NCBI GenBank assembly: GCA_964636685.1
Contig: CAZWUK010000089.1
Coordinates: 1-8,333, forward strand
Source: CAZWUK01 sp964636685
Lineage (GTDB): Bacteria; Bacillota; Clostridia; Christensenellales; CAG-138
Length of the DNA: 8,333 bases
Direction: 5' to 3'
Under the pieces are notes generated by a model that ran no database searches, had not been told where the DNA came from, and saw nothing but the letters and a program-made list of their open reading frames with translations. Position numbers and translations under genes: made by a program. Of the stretch, positions 1 to 6,906 are shown piece by piece; positions within the stretch are counted from its first letter, which is position 1, and each line of letters opens with the position of its first letter.

Positions 1-1193
1 TCGGAAAACCGCGGTTGCTTCCGCGTTTCGCGGATCGCCTGCAAAAACATATCCTTCTCGACGAATTCAACGTAGATATCAAGCCTTGGGATAAGGTTGG
101 GGATCTGACCATCGGCAAGCGCCAGATTGTGGAGATCATCAAGGCGATTTCCAAAGACCCCAAGATCCTGATTTTGGATGAACCCACTTCCTCGCTGGAG
201 GAAAAGGAAATCGAAACGCTGTTCGATTTTATCCGCCAGCTCAAGAAGAACAAATACTCCATCATTTACATCTCGCACCACATGAGCGAAGTATTCGACA
301 TCGTGGATAACGTGATGGTGCTGCGCGACGGCAAAAAGGCACGCTGGTGCAGCATTAACGACATCACCGTGCAGGAGCTTATCAGCCTGATGATCGGGCG
401 CGAATATAAGGCTTACAGCGGTATGGACGCCGGGCGCAGCATCAGCGATGAAAAGGTGTTTGAGGTCAAGCATCTCAGCGACGGCAAGCATTTCAAGGAT
501 GTGAGCTTTTCCGTCGCAAAGGGAGAGGTGCTGGGGATTGCCGGCATCATCGGCTGCGGCAAAACGGAATTGTGCGAGACCATCTACGGGTTGCGCAGCG
601 CGGTCTCCGGAACGATCACGATACAGGACAAGCCGGTCTGCATGAAAAACCCTGCGGTGAGCAAGGATCAGGGGATTCTGCTGATTCCGGAAAATCGCAA
701 AACGCAGGGATTGTTCCTAAACGATACCGTGGAGAACAACGCCATTGCGTGCATTTTGCCGAAGCTGACGCGCGCGGGTTTTCTGCAAAAGAGAAAGATC
801 GGCAAGGTGATAAAGAAATACCAAAAGGATCTTGCCATCAAAATGACGTCGCCAAAGCAGGTGGTTCGCTTCCTTTCCGGCGGCAACCAGCAGAAGGTGC
901 TTGTGGCAAAGTGCATCGCGGACGATCCCAAGGTGCTGATCGCCATGGATCCGACCCGCGGCATCGACGTGGCGTCCAAGGCGGACATCCACCGCATCAT
1001 CCACGAGCTGTCCGACGCCGGCCTTTCGGTGCTGGTGATTTCCTCGGAGCTGGATGAGATCATGAACATGGCCGATCGCATCCTTGTGATGAATTCCGGC
1101 AAAATAATCGAAGAATTCACAAGAGCGAACTTCGATGAACAACAAATTCTGCTTTCAATGCATCAATCTATTGAGCTGGAGGGTGAACGGTAA
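1..1193 (+). CDS. Sugar ABC transporter ATP-binding protein, RbsA/MglA type (5'-truncated)
   Basis: This is the ATPase of a CUT2-type (ribose/galactose/xylose class) sugar importer, a cytoplasmic protein with two fused nucleotide-binding domains. The frame is open from base 3, so the N-terminus, including the first Walker A, lies outside the window. Relatives have about 500 residues and about 396 are visible here. The TTG at 15 is internal. Domain 1 shows the family's non-canonical signature LTIGKRQ (105-125), Walker B ILILDEPTS (165-191) and the switch His in ISHH (about 276). Domain 2 shows Walker A GIIGCGKT (543-566), signature LSGGNQQ (873-893) and PTRGIDVASKAD. In domain 2 the expected LDEPTRG reads AMDPTRG (942-962), so the Walker B Asp position is Met and the catalytic Glu position is Asp. 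Domain 1 is probably the main hydrolysing site. The stop overlaps the next start (TAATG), implying coupled translation with the permease. The family call is firm; the sugar is unknown. Confidence 0.95.
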   Translation, partial: GKPRLLPRFADRLQKHILLDEFNVDIKPWDKVGDLTIGKRQIVEIIKAISKDPKILILDEPTSSLEEKEIETLFDFIRQLKKNKYSIIYISHHMSEVFDIVDNVMVLRDGKKARWCSINDITVQELISLMIGREYKAYSGMDAGRSISDEKVFEVKHLSDGKHFKDVSFSVAKGEVLGIAGIIGCGKTELCETIYGLRSAVSGTITIQDKPVCMKNPAVSKDQGILLIPENRKTQGLFLNDTVENNAIACILPKLTRAGFLQKRKIGKVIKKYQKDLAIKMTSPKQVVRFLSGGNQQKVLVAKCIADDPKVLIAMDPTRGIDVASKADIHRIIHELSDAGLSVLVISSELDEIMNMADRILVMNSGKIIEEFTRANFDEQQILLSMHQSIELEGER

Positions 1194-2164
1194 TGGAAAG
1201 CAAACAAAAACTGCAACTCACGGATCATGTGAGACACTTTTTCTCGATCAAGGAGGTGCCGCTCCTTCTGGCAATTGTTGTTGCGTCGATCGCGCTGGTA
1301 ATCGCCAACCCCAATTTCCTCGTGTTCGGCAACCTGCATTCAATCTTCCTCGGCGCGTCCTTTGAAGCGATCATGGCCATCGGCATGACGCTGCTGCTGG
1401 TGCTTGGCGGGTTTGACCTGTCCATCGGCGCAACGGCGGGCTTTACCGGCGTCATCAGCGGTCTTTGCCTCGACGCAGAGCTCGGCGCACCGATTGCGAT
1501 TCTCGTAGGCATCATCGCCGCGACGATCGTGGGCTTTGCAAACGGCATCCTGATTGCCAAGCTCAAGGTCAACTCCATGATCGCCACGCTCGCAATGCAG
1601 AACATCGTCCGCGGTCTGATCTACATTCTGACCAAGGGCGTCGGCAAGCCGAACTTCCCGGACAGCTATAATATCATCGGTCGCGCCATGGTCGGAAAGA
1701 TCCAGACCCCGATCATTATCTGCATCGTGCTGATGGTCGTTTTCGGCATTCTGTTTGCAAAGTCCGGCTGGTTCCGTCAGTTCTATTTCATCGGCGGCAA
1801 CGAAGAAGCTGCAAGGCTTTCCGGCATCAAGGTCGATAAGCTGCGCATCTTCGCCTATACCTTCATGGGCTTTATGGCAGGTATCTCCGGCGTGCTGCTG
1901 GCAGCCCGCATGGGCGGCGCCATCCCGACGCAGGGACAGAACATGGAAATGAACGTCATCGCGGGCTGCGTTATCGGCGGCTGCTCGGTCTCCGGCGGCG
2001 AAGGCACGATGTTTGGCGCATTCCTGGGCGTGCTGGTCATGGCAATCGTTACCAACGCATTCAACCTTCTGGGCGTGGACGTGTATTGGCAAAGAACCAT
2101 CCTCGGCATGATTCTGCTCATCTCCGTCCTCACCGACGTATTGCGCAGAAAGAAACTGGCATAA
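1193..2164 (+). CDS. Sugar ABC transporter permease, RbsC type
   Basis: This is the integral membrane permease (BPD_transp_2 family, 323 aa, the usual size) that forms the sugar channel with the upstream ATPase. It is strongly hydrophobic, with about 8-10 predicted membrane segments after a short charged N-terminus. Family marks include GGFDLSIGA (residues 72-80), the cytoplasmic coupling segment GGNEEAARLSGI (202-213), which contacts the ATPase, and the glycine-rich GGCSVSGGEGTMFGAFLG (263-280). Translation starts at an ATG that shares its A with the upstream TAA. The SD GGAGGG (1178-1183) lies inside the end of the ATPase gene, 9 bases before the start. RbsC-type permeases usually work as homodimers with one double-domain ATPase and one extracytoplasmic binding protein; no binding-protein gene is present in this window. 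The substrate cannot be read from the sequence, but the NagB/NagA genes downstream suggest an amino sugar or derivative. Confidence 0.95.
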   Translation: MESKQKLQLTDHVRHFFSIKEVPLLLAIVVASIALVIANPNFLVFGNLHSIFLGASFEAIMAIGMTLLLVLGGFDLSIGATAGFTGVISGLCLDAELGAPIAILVGIIAATIVGFANGILIAKLKVNSMIATLAMQNIVRGLIYILTKGVGKPNFPDSYNIIGRAMVGKIQTPIIICIVLMVVFGILFAKSGWFRQFYFIGGNEEAARLSGIKVDKLRIFAYTFMGFMAGISGVLLAARMGGAIPTQGQNMEMNVIAGCVIGGCSVSGGEGTMFGAFLGVLVMAIVTNAFNLLGVDVYWQRTILGMILLISVLTDVLRRKKLA

Positions 2165-2182
2165 ACGACAACTTGTATTGCA

Positions 2183-2209
2183 CCGCGGGTCCGCCACGCG
2201 GGCCCGCGG
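2183..2209 (+). other. 12-bp GC-rich hairpin after the permease gene
   Basis: Positions 2183-2194 pair with 2198-2209 over 12 bp (eleven Watson-Crick pairs and one G-U) around a 3-base loop, CAC. It lies 19 bases past the permease stop. No T-run follows directly, so it is not a classic terminator alone. It may protect the 3' end of the importer mRNA or act with the next hairpin. Its 3' arm also overlaps an alternative 5-bp stem (GCGGC 2206-2210 with GCCGC 2215-2219). Confidence 0.7.
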
Positions 2210-2213
2210 CAAC

Positions 2214-2238
2214 AGCCGCAAAAAAACGGCTTCTTTTT
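2214..2238 (+). terminator. Weak intrinsic terminator candidate between the permease and nagB-like genes
   Basis: AGCCG (2214-2218) pairs with CGGCT (2227-2231) across an A-rich 8-base loop, followed by TCTTTTT (2232-2238). The 5-bp stem is short, so termination is probably partial unless helped by the stronger hairpin just upstream. If it works, the importer and the catabolic genes form two transcription units with some read-through. Confidence 0.4.
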
Positions 2239-2255
2239 CAGACGAGAGTTAAATG

Positions 2256-2265
2256 TTTACGTAAA
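2256..2265 (+). promoter_or_regulatory. Candidate LacI-family operator, palindrome TTTACGTAAA
   Basis: This perfect 10-bp palindrome is centred on CpG (TTTAC|GTAAA), with looser flanking symmetry (ATG upstream, TCAT downstream). LacI-family regulators typically bind palindromes with a central CG. The regulator gene in this operon has a PurR-like recognition helix (STATVSHVLN), which fits an ACGT core. The site lies 8 bases upstream of a candidate extended -10, where bound repressor would block RNA polymerase. The assignment to the local regulator is inferred from position. Confidence 0.5.
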
Positions 2266-2270
2266 TCATG

Positions 2271-2279
2271 TGGTATTCT
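2271..2279 (+). promoter_or_regulatory. Candidate extended -10 promoter for the nagB-like operon
   Basis: TGGTATTCT matches the extended -10 form TGnTATnnT, with the hexamer TATTCT at 2274-2279. No convincing -35 hexamer lies 16-18 bases upstream; that zone holds the palindrome at 2256-2265. A start near 2286 would fall in the SD itself and give an almost leaderless message, which is a weakness. The promoter could instead lie further upstream, or transcription could be read-through from the importer. Confidence 0.3.
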
Positions 2280-2299
2280 TAACAGGAGGATTGTAACAA

Positions 2300-3082
2300 T
2301 TGGAACGTAAATTTCTATTCGACAAGCTGCACGTTTCCGTCAGCCCCACGCGTGGGGAGATGGGCGTTGCCGGCGCGGCGCTTGCCGCAAAGCTCATGGT
2401 GGCGGAGCTGGCAAAAAAAGACGAGATCAACATGATCTTTGCTTCCGCCCCGTCGCAGATGGACGTGATTCACGCGCTGATGCAGCACGACGAGATCGAT
2501 TGGTCTCGGATCAACGCCTTCCATATGGACGAGTACATCGGTCTGCCGGGCGACGCGCCGCAGTCCTTCGGACAGTATCTGAGAGAGCGCTTCTTTACCA
2601 AAAAGCCCTTCAAGAACGTGTTCTATCTCGATGGCAACGCCAAGGATATCCCCGCCGAATGCAAGCGCTATGGCGACCTGCTGGATCAGTATCCCGTGGA
2701 TATCACCTTCCTCGGCATCGGCGCAAACGGACATCTTGCCTTTGACGACCCGGGCATCGCGGATTTCAACGATCCGGTGAACGTCAAGGTCAATCCCGGG
2801 CTTGACGATACCTGCGTCGATCAGCAGGTTGTTGACGGATGGTTCAAAACGCATGCGGATGTGCCGCGCACGGCGCTGACCTTGACCATTCCCGCGCTGG
2901 TTCGTGCAAAGCACCTTGTAACCATCGTGCCGCACATCACCAAGGCGCATATTATCGGAAGATTCTTCCGCGAGGGGATTTCGGAGGAGCTGCCCGGCAG
3001 CATCATCCGTGAGCATGACGATGCGTACCTGTTCCTGGATGCGGACTCCGCTTCCGAGATCGACCCCAAGGTGATGCAGTAA
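2300..3082 (+). CDS. NagB-like amino-sugar-phosphate isomerase/deaminase, divergent subfamily
   Basis: This 260-aa cytoplasmic protein belongs to the glucosamine-6-phosphate deaminase/6-phosphogluconolactonase superfamily (COG0363). The classic enzyme turns GlcN-6-P into Fru-6-P and ammonia. It keeps HMDEYIGL (residues 75-82, D77 matching the E. coli NagB base D72), GIGANGHLAF (139-148, H145 matching H143) and a Lys (K215) near the K208 position. It differs from E. coli NagB at key spots: D141 is N143, E148 is D150, and the phosphate loop GGTP is replaced by ASAPSQMD (48-55). Together with the QQVVDGWF stretch and the C-terminal LFLDADSAS, these mark a distinct but recurring subfamily, so the protein is probably active, possibly on another amino sugar phosphate. 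The start is TTG at 2300 with SD AGGAGG (2284-2289), 10 bases upstream; no ATG fits. It leads an operon with nagA 28 bases downstream. The superfamily is firm; the exact reaction is uncertain. Confidence 0.88.
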   Translation: MERKFLFDKLHVSVSPTRGEMGVAGAALAAKLMVAELAKKDEINMIFASAPSQMDVIHALMQHDEIDWSRINAFHMDEYIGLPGDAPQSFGQYLRERFFTKKPFKNVFYLDGNAKDIPAECKRYGDLLDQYPVDITFLGIGANGHLAFDDPGIADFNDPVNVKVNPGLDDTCVDQQVVDGWFKTHADVPRTALTLTIPALVRAKHLVTIVPHITKAHIIGRFFREGISEELPGSIIREHDDAYLFLDADSASEIDPKVMQ

Positions 3083-3110
3083 GCACGGTAAACTTAGAGG
3101 AGGCGACAGC

Positions 3111-4316
3111 ATGAAAACGCTGATTGTCAATGCAAAGGTCATCACGCCATACCGGATGCTCCCGCTGGGAACCTCCGTGTTGGTGGAGGATGGAAAGATT
3201 GCGGACGTGACCGAATCGTCGGTCGATCCCGTTTCCTTTGATGGGAAGATCGTGGATGCGCGGGGCAATTATCTTGCGCCGGGCTTTATCGATACACACA
3301 CGCATGGCGCGGGCAACTGCGACTTTATGGACGGCGATCTGGAATCGGTATTCCACGCTTGCAGAACGCATATGCAGTACGGTACGACCTCGATCGTGCC
3401 CACGACGCTTTCCAGCCGGGACGATGAGCTTGTGGAAAATCTCGGAAACATTACCCAAGCGCAAAAGACGTGGGAGAACATGCCCAATATTCTGGGCATC
3501 CATCTCGAAGGCCCGTATTTTGCACCGGCGCAGAACGGCGCGCAGGACGAGAAGTTTCTCAAGACGCCGGAGCCCAAGGAATACCGCAGAATCCTGCGCA
3601 AGTTTCCGGCGATCCGCAAATGGACGGTCGCACCGGAGCTTCCGGGCGCGATGGAGATGGGGCGTTACCTGCGGGAAAAGGGCGTGATTGCCTCCATGGG
3701 ACACACGGACGGCACAGAGGAAGATGTTGCCAATGCCATTGAAAATGGCTATACTATGGTTACACATCTTTACAATGGAATGTCGCGTCTGACCCGTAAA
3801 AACGCCAAAATGTATCTGGGCGTTGCGGAGAGTACGCTGCTGCATGACGAGCTGACGGCAGAGATCATTGCCGACGGCTGCCATCTCCCGATCCCCTTGC
3901 TGAAATTGATCGTGAAGGCCAAAGGCCCGGAGCATATTTGTCTTGTGACGGATTCCATGCGTGCCGCCGGCGTAGACGCGACAGAGAGCATTCTCGGCAG
4001 TCTCAAAAACGGTCAGCGCGTGGAGATCGAAGGCGGCGTTGCTTATATGCCGGGACGCAAGAGCTTCGGCGGGAGCGTCTGCACAGCGGATCGGCTGATC
4101 CGCACGATGGTTCACGGCGTCGGCTTGCCGATGACAACCGCGGTGCAGATGCTGACGGTGACGCCGGCAAAGACCTTGGGCGTGTTTTCCGAAAAGGGCA
4201 GCATCGGCATCGGCAAGGATGCGGATCTGATTCTTTTCGATGAAAATATCAATGTGAAATTTGTAATGGTAATGGGGAGAATATGGAAAGATCGGACAGC
4301 GGAATCGCAACCATAA
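3111..4316 (+). CDS. nagA: N-acetylglucosamine-6-phosphate deacetylase (NagA family)
   Basis: This is an amidohydrolase of 401 aa (family about 380-400) that removes acetate from N-acetylhexosamine-6-phosphate in the cytoplasm, making the substrate for a NagB-type enzyme. Visible active-site elements are the N-terminal metal motif DTHTHG (61-66; H63, H65), HLEGP (131-135; E133), MGHTDGTEED (H198), THLYNGM (H219), the substrate-binding region IADGCH (H258) and the catalytic Asp in LVTDSMRAAG (D281). The HxH pair, absent from E. coli NagA but present in the B. subtilis type, suggests a two-metal centre. The C-terminal TPAKTLG and GSIGIGKDADLILFD are typical of the family. The ATG at 3111 has the SD GAGGAGG (3097-3103) 7 bases upstream. 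It follows the nagB-like gene by 28 bases and overlaps the regulator gene by 34 bases. The true substrate could be another N-acetyl amino sugar phosphate, since the NagB partner is atypical. Confidence 0.93.
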   Translation: MKTLIVNAKVITPYRMLPLGTSVLVEDGKIADVTESSVDPVSFDGKIVDARGNYLAPGFIDTHTHGAGNCDFMDGDLESVFHACRTHMQYGTTSIVPTTLSSRDDELVENLGNITQAQKTWENMPNILGIHLEGPYFAPAQNGAQDEKFLKTPEPKEYRRILRKFPAIRKWTVAPELPGAMEMGRYLREKGVIASMGHTDGTEEDVANAIENGYTMVTHLYNGMSRLTRKNAKMYLGVAESTLLHDELTAEIIADGCHLPIPLLKLIVKAKGPEHICLVTDSMRAAGVDATESILGSLKNGQRVEIEGGVAYMPGRKSFGGSVCTADRLIRTMVHGVGLPMTTAVQMLTVTPAKTLGVFSEKGSIGIGKDADLILFDENINVKFVMVMGRIWKDRTAESQP

Positions 4317-5317
4317 GCGACGTTGCAAAAACGGCGGGCGTATCCACGGCGACGGTGTCGCACGTGCTGAACAAGACGAGATATGTCAGTGAGGATTTGA
4401 CCAAGCGCGTCAACGACGCCGTCAAACAGCTGGGCTATTATCCGAACCATCTGGTGGGCGGTCTTCGCAAAAAAAAGTCCTTCACCATCGGGCTGATGAT
4501 TCCGCATATCTCCAATGAAACGCTGGGCGGTCTTGCCGAGCAGATCCAAAGAAAGCTTTTGGAGTACGGTGAAAACCTCATCATCTGCAACACCTCATAT
4601 GATACGGCCATTGAGGACACGGCGCTGTCTACGCTCATCATGAAGAAGGTGGACGCGATCATTTCCATTCCGACGTCCGACCGGGCAACCCGCCTGCTGG
4701 AGATCCAGAGTCTCGGCATCCCGGTGATTCTGATCGACCGTTCGATCGAAGGATTCGCCTCCGATTCGGTGGTGATCGATAACCAGACGGGCGCCATGAT
4801 GGCGATGCGACATCTGATCGAGCTGGGACACCGCAATATCTGTTTCATCGACCGCAAGACCCGGCAGTCCCATTCCGATGCGCAGCGCGAGGGCTACTAT
4901 CAGGCGCTTGCTGCGGCAGGCATCACCGAACGTTACGTTGTCACCGCCGACGGCTTTGATTATGACGCCGGCAGGCGCGCCGCAAGAAAGGCGCTGGAGA
5001 CAATGCCGGAGATCACGGCGTTTTTCGGATACTACGACGTGGTGGCGTTCGGCGCGATCCGCGGCGTCAAGGAGCTTGGCAAACGCGTGCCGGAGGATAT
5101 TTCCATCGTCGGATACGACGCTATGCCGTTTGCGATGGCGGCCTCTCCGCGGCTGACCAGCGTCAAATTCCCCGTAGCGGAGATCGCACAAAAAGTCTAT
5201 GAACTGGTCGCGCTGCGCCTGAAGGAAAAGGAATTGCGCGACAGCGTTGCAAGCCCCGTGCGCAATATTGTGATAACGCCGGAGCTGATCGTCGGAGAAT
5301 CGACCAACAAATGCTGA
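4283..5317 (+). CDS. LacI/GalR-family transcriptional regulator
   Basis: This 344-aa one-component regulator has an N-terminal LacI helix-turn-helix (about 9-31, TISDVAKTAGVSTATVSHVL), a second DNA-binding region to about residue 57, a hinge (57-66) and a periplasmic-binding-protein-like sensor from FTIGLMIP (67 on). The sensor keeps VPEDISIVGYD near the C-terminal ligand cleft. The usual cleft ND motif reads YYD, so ligand contacts may differ. The start lies 34 bases inside nagA in another frame; GGGGAG (4274-4279) sits only 3 bases before the ATG, closer than usual, so low, coupled translation is likely. The aldehyde dehydrogenase gene follows after 16 bases. By position it probably represses this operon through the palindrome at 2256-2265 and responds to an amino sugar (phosphate). 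Family certain; target and ligand inferred. Confidence 0.93.
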   Translation: MERSDSGIATISDVAKTAGVSTATVSHVLNKTRYVSEDLTKRVNDAVKQLGYYPNHLVGGLRKKKSFTIGLMIPHISNETLGGLAEQIQRKLLEYGENLIICNTSYDTAIEDTALSTLIMKKVDAIISIPTSDRATRLLEIQSLGIPVILIDRSIEGFASDSVVIDNQTGAMMAMRHLIELGHRNICFIDRKTRQSHSDAQREGYYQALAAAGITERYVVTADGFDYDAGRRAARKALETMPEITAFFGYYDVVAFGAIRGVKELGKRVPEDISIVGYDAMPFAMAASPRLTSVKFPVAEIAQKVYELVALRLKEKELRDSVASPVRNIVITPELIVGESTNKC

Positions 5318-5333
5318 CAAAGGGAGAATTATC

Positions 5334-6818
5334 ATGAAGGATTATGATCTTTTTATCAATAACGAATGGGTAAAGCCCATCAGCGGCAAGTATATCACAA
5401 GCTACAATCCGGCAAACGGGCAGCCGATCGGACGGGTTGCCGCTGCCGAGCAGAGCGAAGTTGACGCGGCGTGCAAGGCGGCGCGCGCGGCATTCCCCGC
5501 ATGGCGGGATATGGACGCATCCGACCGCGCCGAGATTCTCAATAACGTGGCGCGCGTCATGCGCAGCCGTCTTTCGGAGCTTGCCGCGCTGGAGGCGCAG
5601 GACGCCGGAAAGCCCATCGCGGAAACGTCGGGATTTGATATTCCGTTCTCCTGCTATTCGTTTGAATACTTTGCAGGAATCGCCAAGGAAATCCACGGCG
5701 ACGTGATCCCCGTGAAGAACGGTCTGCGCCGGGGACTGTTTGATTTTACGACCTACGAACCCTACGGTGTGGTAGCGGTCATCAGCCCCTTTAACTATCC
5801 GCTGCATCTTTTGACGAGAAGTCTTGCCCCTGCGCTTGCCGCCGGCAATACCACCGTGTGCAAAGCGTCCAGCATGACGCCGCTGACCACGGCGGTGCTG
5901 GGTGAGATCATGCTGGAGGCCGGCATGCCCAAGGGCGTTGTCAACATCGTTTCCGGCAGCGGAAGAACCGTCGGCGAGGAGCTTGCGGGCAACCGTGAGG
6001 TGGATGTGATCGCCTTTACGGGCAGCGAGGCCGTCGGACGCCGGCTGCTTGAGATCTCCGCAAGATCGCCCATCATCAAAAAGCCGCTGCTCGAGCTTGG
6101 CGGCAAGGGCCCCGTTATCGTTGAACCAGACTGCGACATGGATTCCGCCGTACAGTGCATGGTGCTGGGGCTTTGCTCCAACCAGGGTCAGGTCTGCTGC
6201 GCGACAACGCGCCTGTACCTGCATGAGGATATTTACGACGCATTCCTTGAGAAGCTGAAAACGGCGGTGTCCTCGCTGAAGCTGGGCGATACCATGGATC
6301 CCGCGACCGAGATGGGCGCGCTCATTTCCAAGCAGCACCGGGACGAGGTAGACGCTTATGTGCAGGCGGCCGTCAGCAGCGGCGCGCGGCTTGTTTGCGG
6401 CGGCAAGGCCTACGAAGAAGGCGCGTGCAAGGACGGCGCGTTCTATCTGCCGACGATACTCGACCGGGTGGATCAGTCCTTTGCCTGCGTCAACGAGGAG
6501 ATCTTCGGGCCGGTGCTGTGCGTGCAGAAGTACCATGATCTCGACGAAGCGATTCGTCTTGCCAACGATACAAGCTTTGGGCTTGGCGCCAATATTTTTA
6601 CGCTCGATTACCGCGTGGCGTACCGTGCGGCGCAGCAGATCAACGCCGGTTCCGTCTGGGTGAACATGCCCAACGGTTCTCAGATGAACTGCCCCTTCGG
6701 CGGCAACAAAAACAGTGGACTCGGACGTGAGTATGGTTACGAAGGGATCAAGGAATATCTCAAGGTCAAAAACAACATGTGGAACATGCGCAAGGGCACG
6801 TTCAGCTATTATGATTGA
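5334..6818 (+). CDS. NAD(P)-dependent aldehyde dehydrogenase
   Basis: This full-length 494-aa member of the aldehyde dehydrogenase superfamily oxidises an aldehyde to a carboxylate with NAD(P)+ in the cytoplasm. Visible are SPFNYP (151-156; N154 stabilises the thiohemiacetal), the cofactor-site Lys K177, FTGS (228-231), the general base E254 in ELGGKGP, the catalytic Cys C288 in NQGQVCC, the cofactor-binding EEIFGP (388-393) and the C-terminal CPFGGNKNSGLGREYG. All catalytic residues are present. Overall it resembles the betaine-aldehyde/lactaldehyde dehydrogenase group, but that does not fix the substrate. The ATG at 5334 has SD AGGGAG (5321-5326) and follows the regulator by 16 bases, so it is the last gene of the nagB-like/nagA operon. 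Its place in an amino-sugar pathway is unusual: it may oxidise a sugar aldehyde or a small aldehyde made during catabolism, or the operon may serve a modified amino sugar. Confidence 0.95.
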   Translation: MKDYDLFINNEWVKPISGKYITSYNPANGQPIGRVAAAEQSEVDAACKAARAAFPAWRDMDASDRAEILNNVARVMRSRLSELAALEAQDAGKPIAETSGFDIPFSCYSFEYFAGIAKEIHGDVIPVKNGLRRGLFDFTTYEPYGVVAVISPFNYPLHLLTRSLAPALAAGNTTVCKASSMTPLTTAVLGEIMLEAGMPKGVVNIVSGSGRTVGEELAGNREVDVIAFTGSEAVGRRLLEISARSPIIKKPLLELGGKGPVIVEPDCDMDSAVQCMVLGLCSNQGQVCCATTRLYLHEDIYDAFLEKLKTAVSSLKLGDTMDPATEMGALISKQHRDEVDAYVQAAVSSGARLVCGGKAYEEGACKDGAFYLPTILDRVDQSFACVNEEIFGPVLCVQKYHDLDEAIRLANDTSFGLGANIFTLDYRVAYRAAQQINAGSVWVNMPNGSQMNCPFGGNKNSGLGREYGYEGIKEYLKVKNNMWNMRKGTFSYYD

Positions 6819-6843
6819 TTCCCCCGAATGATATAGAGCCGCA

Positions 6844-6877
6844 AAAAAGCCTTTCGCCATCTGGCGAAAGGCTTTTT
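6844..6877 (+). terminator. Bidirectional intrinsic terminator between convergent genes
   Basis: A perfect stem pairs 6844-6858 with 6863-6877 (15 bp, 10 of them a mixed core plus 5 A-T pairs) around loop ATCT. The A-tract on one side and T-tract on the other give a U-run on either strand. It lies 25 bases past the aldehyde dehydrogenase stop and 29 bases past the exchanger stop, so it should end both convergent units. Confidence 0.93.
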
Positions 6878-6906
6878 GCGCGATGTCAAACGATTTGTTT
6901 GGGCAA

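Noticed and set aside
15..17. TTG as the start of the ABC ATPase
   Set aside because: The frame is open to the window edge and the first Walker A is missing, so the gene begins upstream.
2253..2268. CcpA catabolite-responsive element at the palindrome
   Set aside because: Only the central CG and one TG match the cre consensus; the conserved AA and distal CA positions do not.
3003..4328. 441-aa minus-strand open frame opposite nagA
   Set aside because: It is a shadow of a gene with complete amidohydrolase motifs. It is rich in His and Arg and has no domain or ribosome site.
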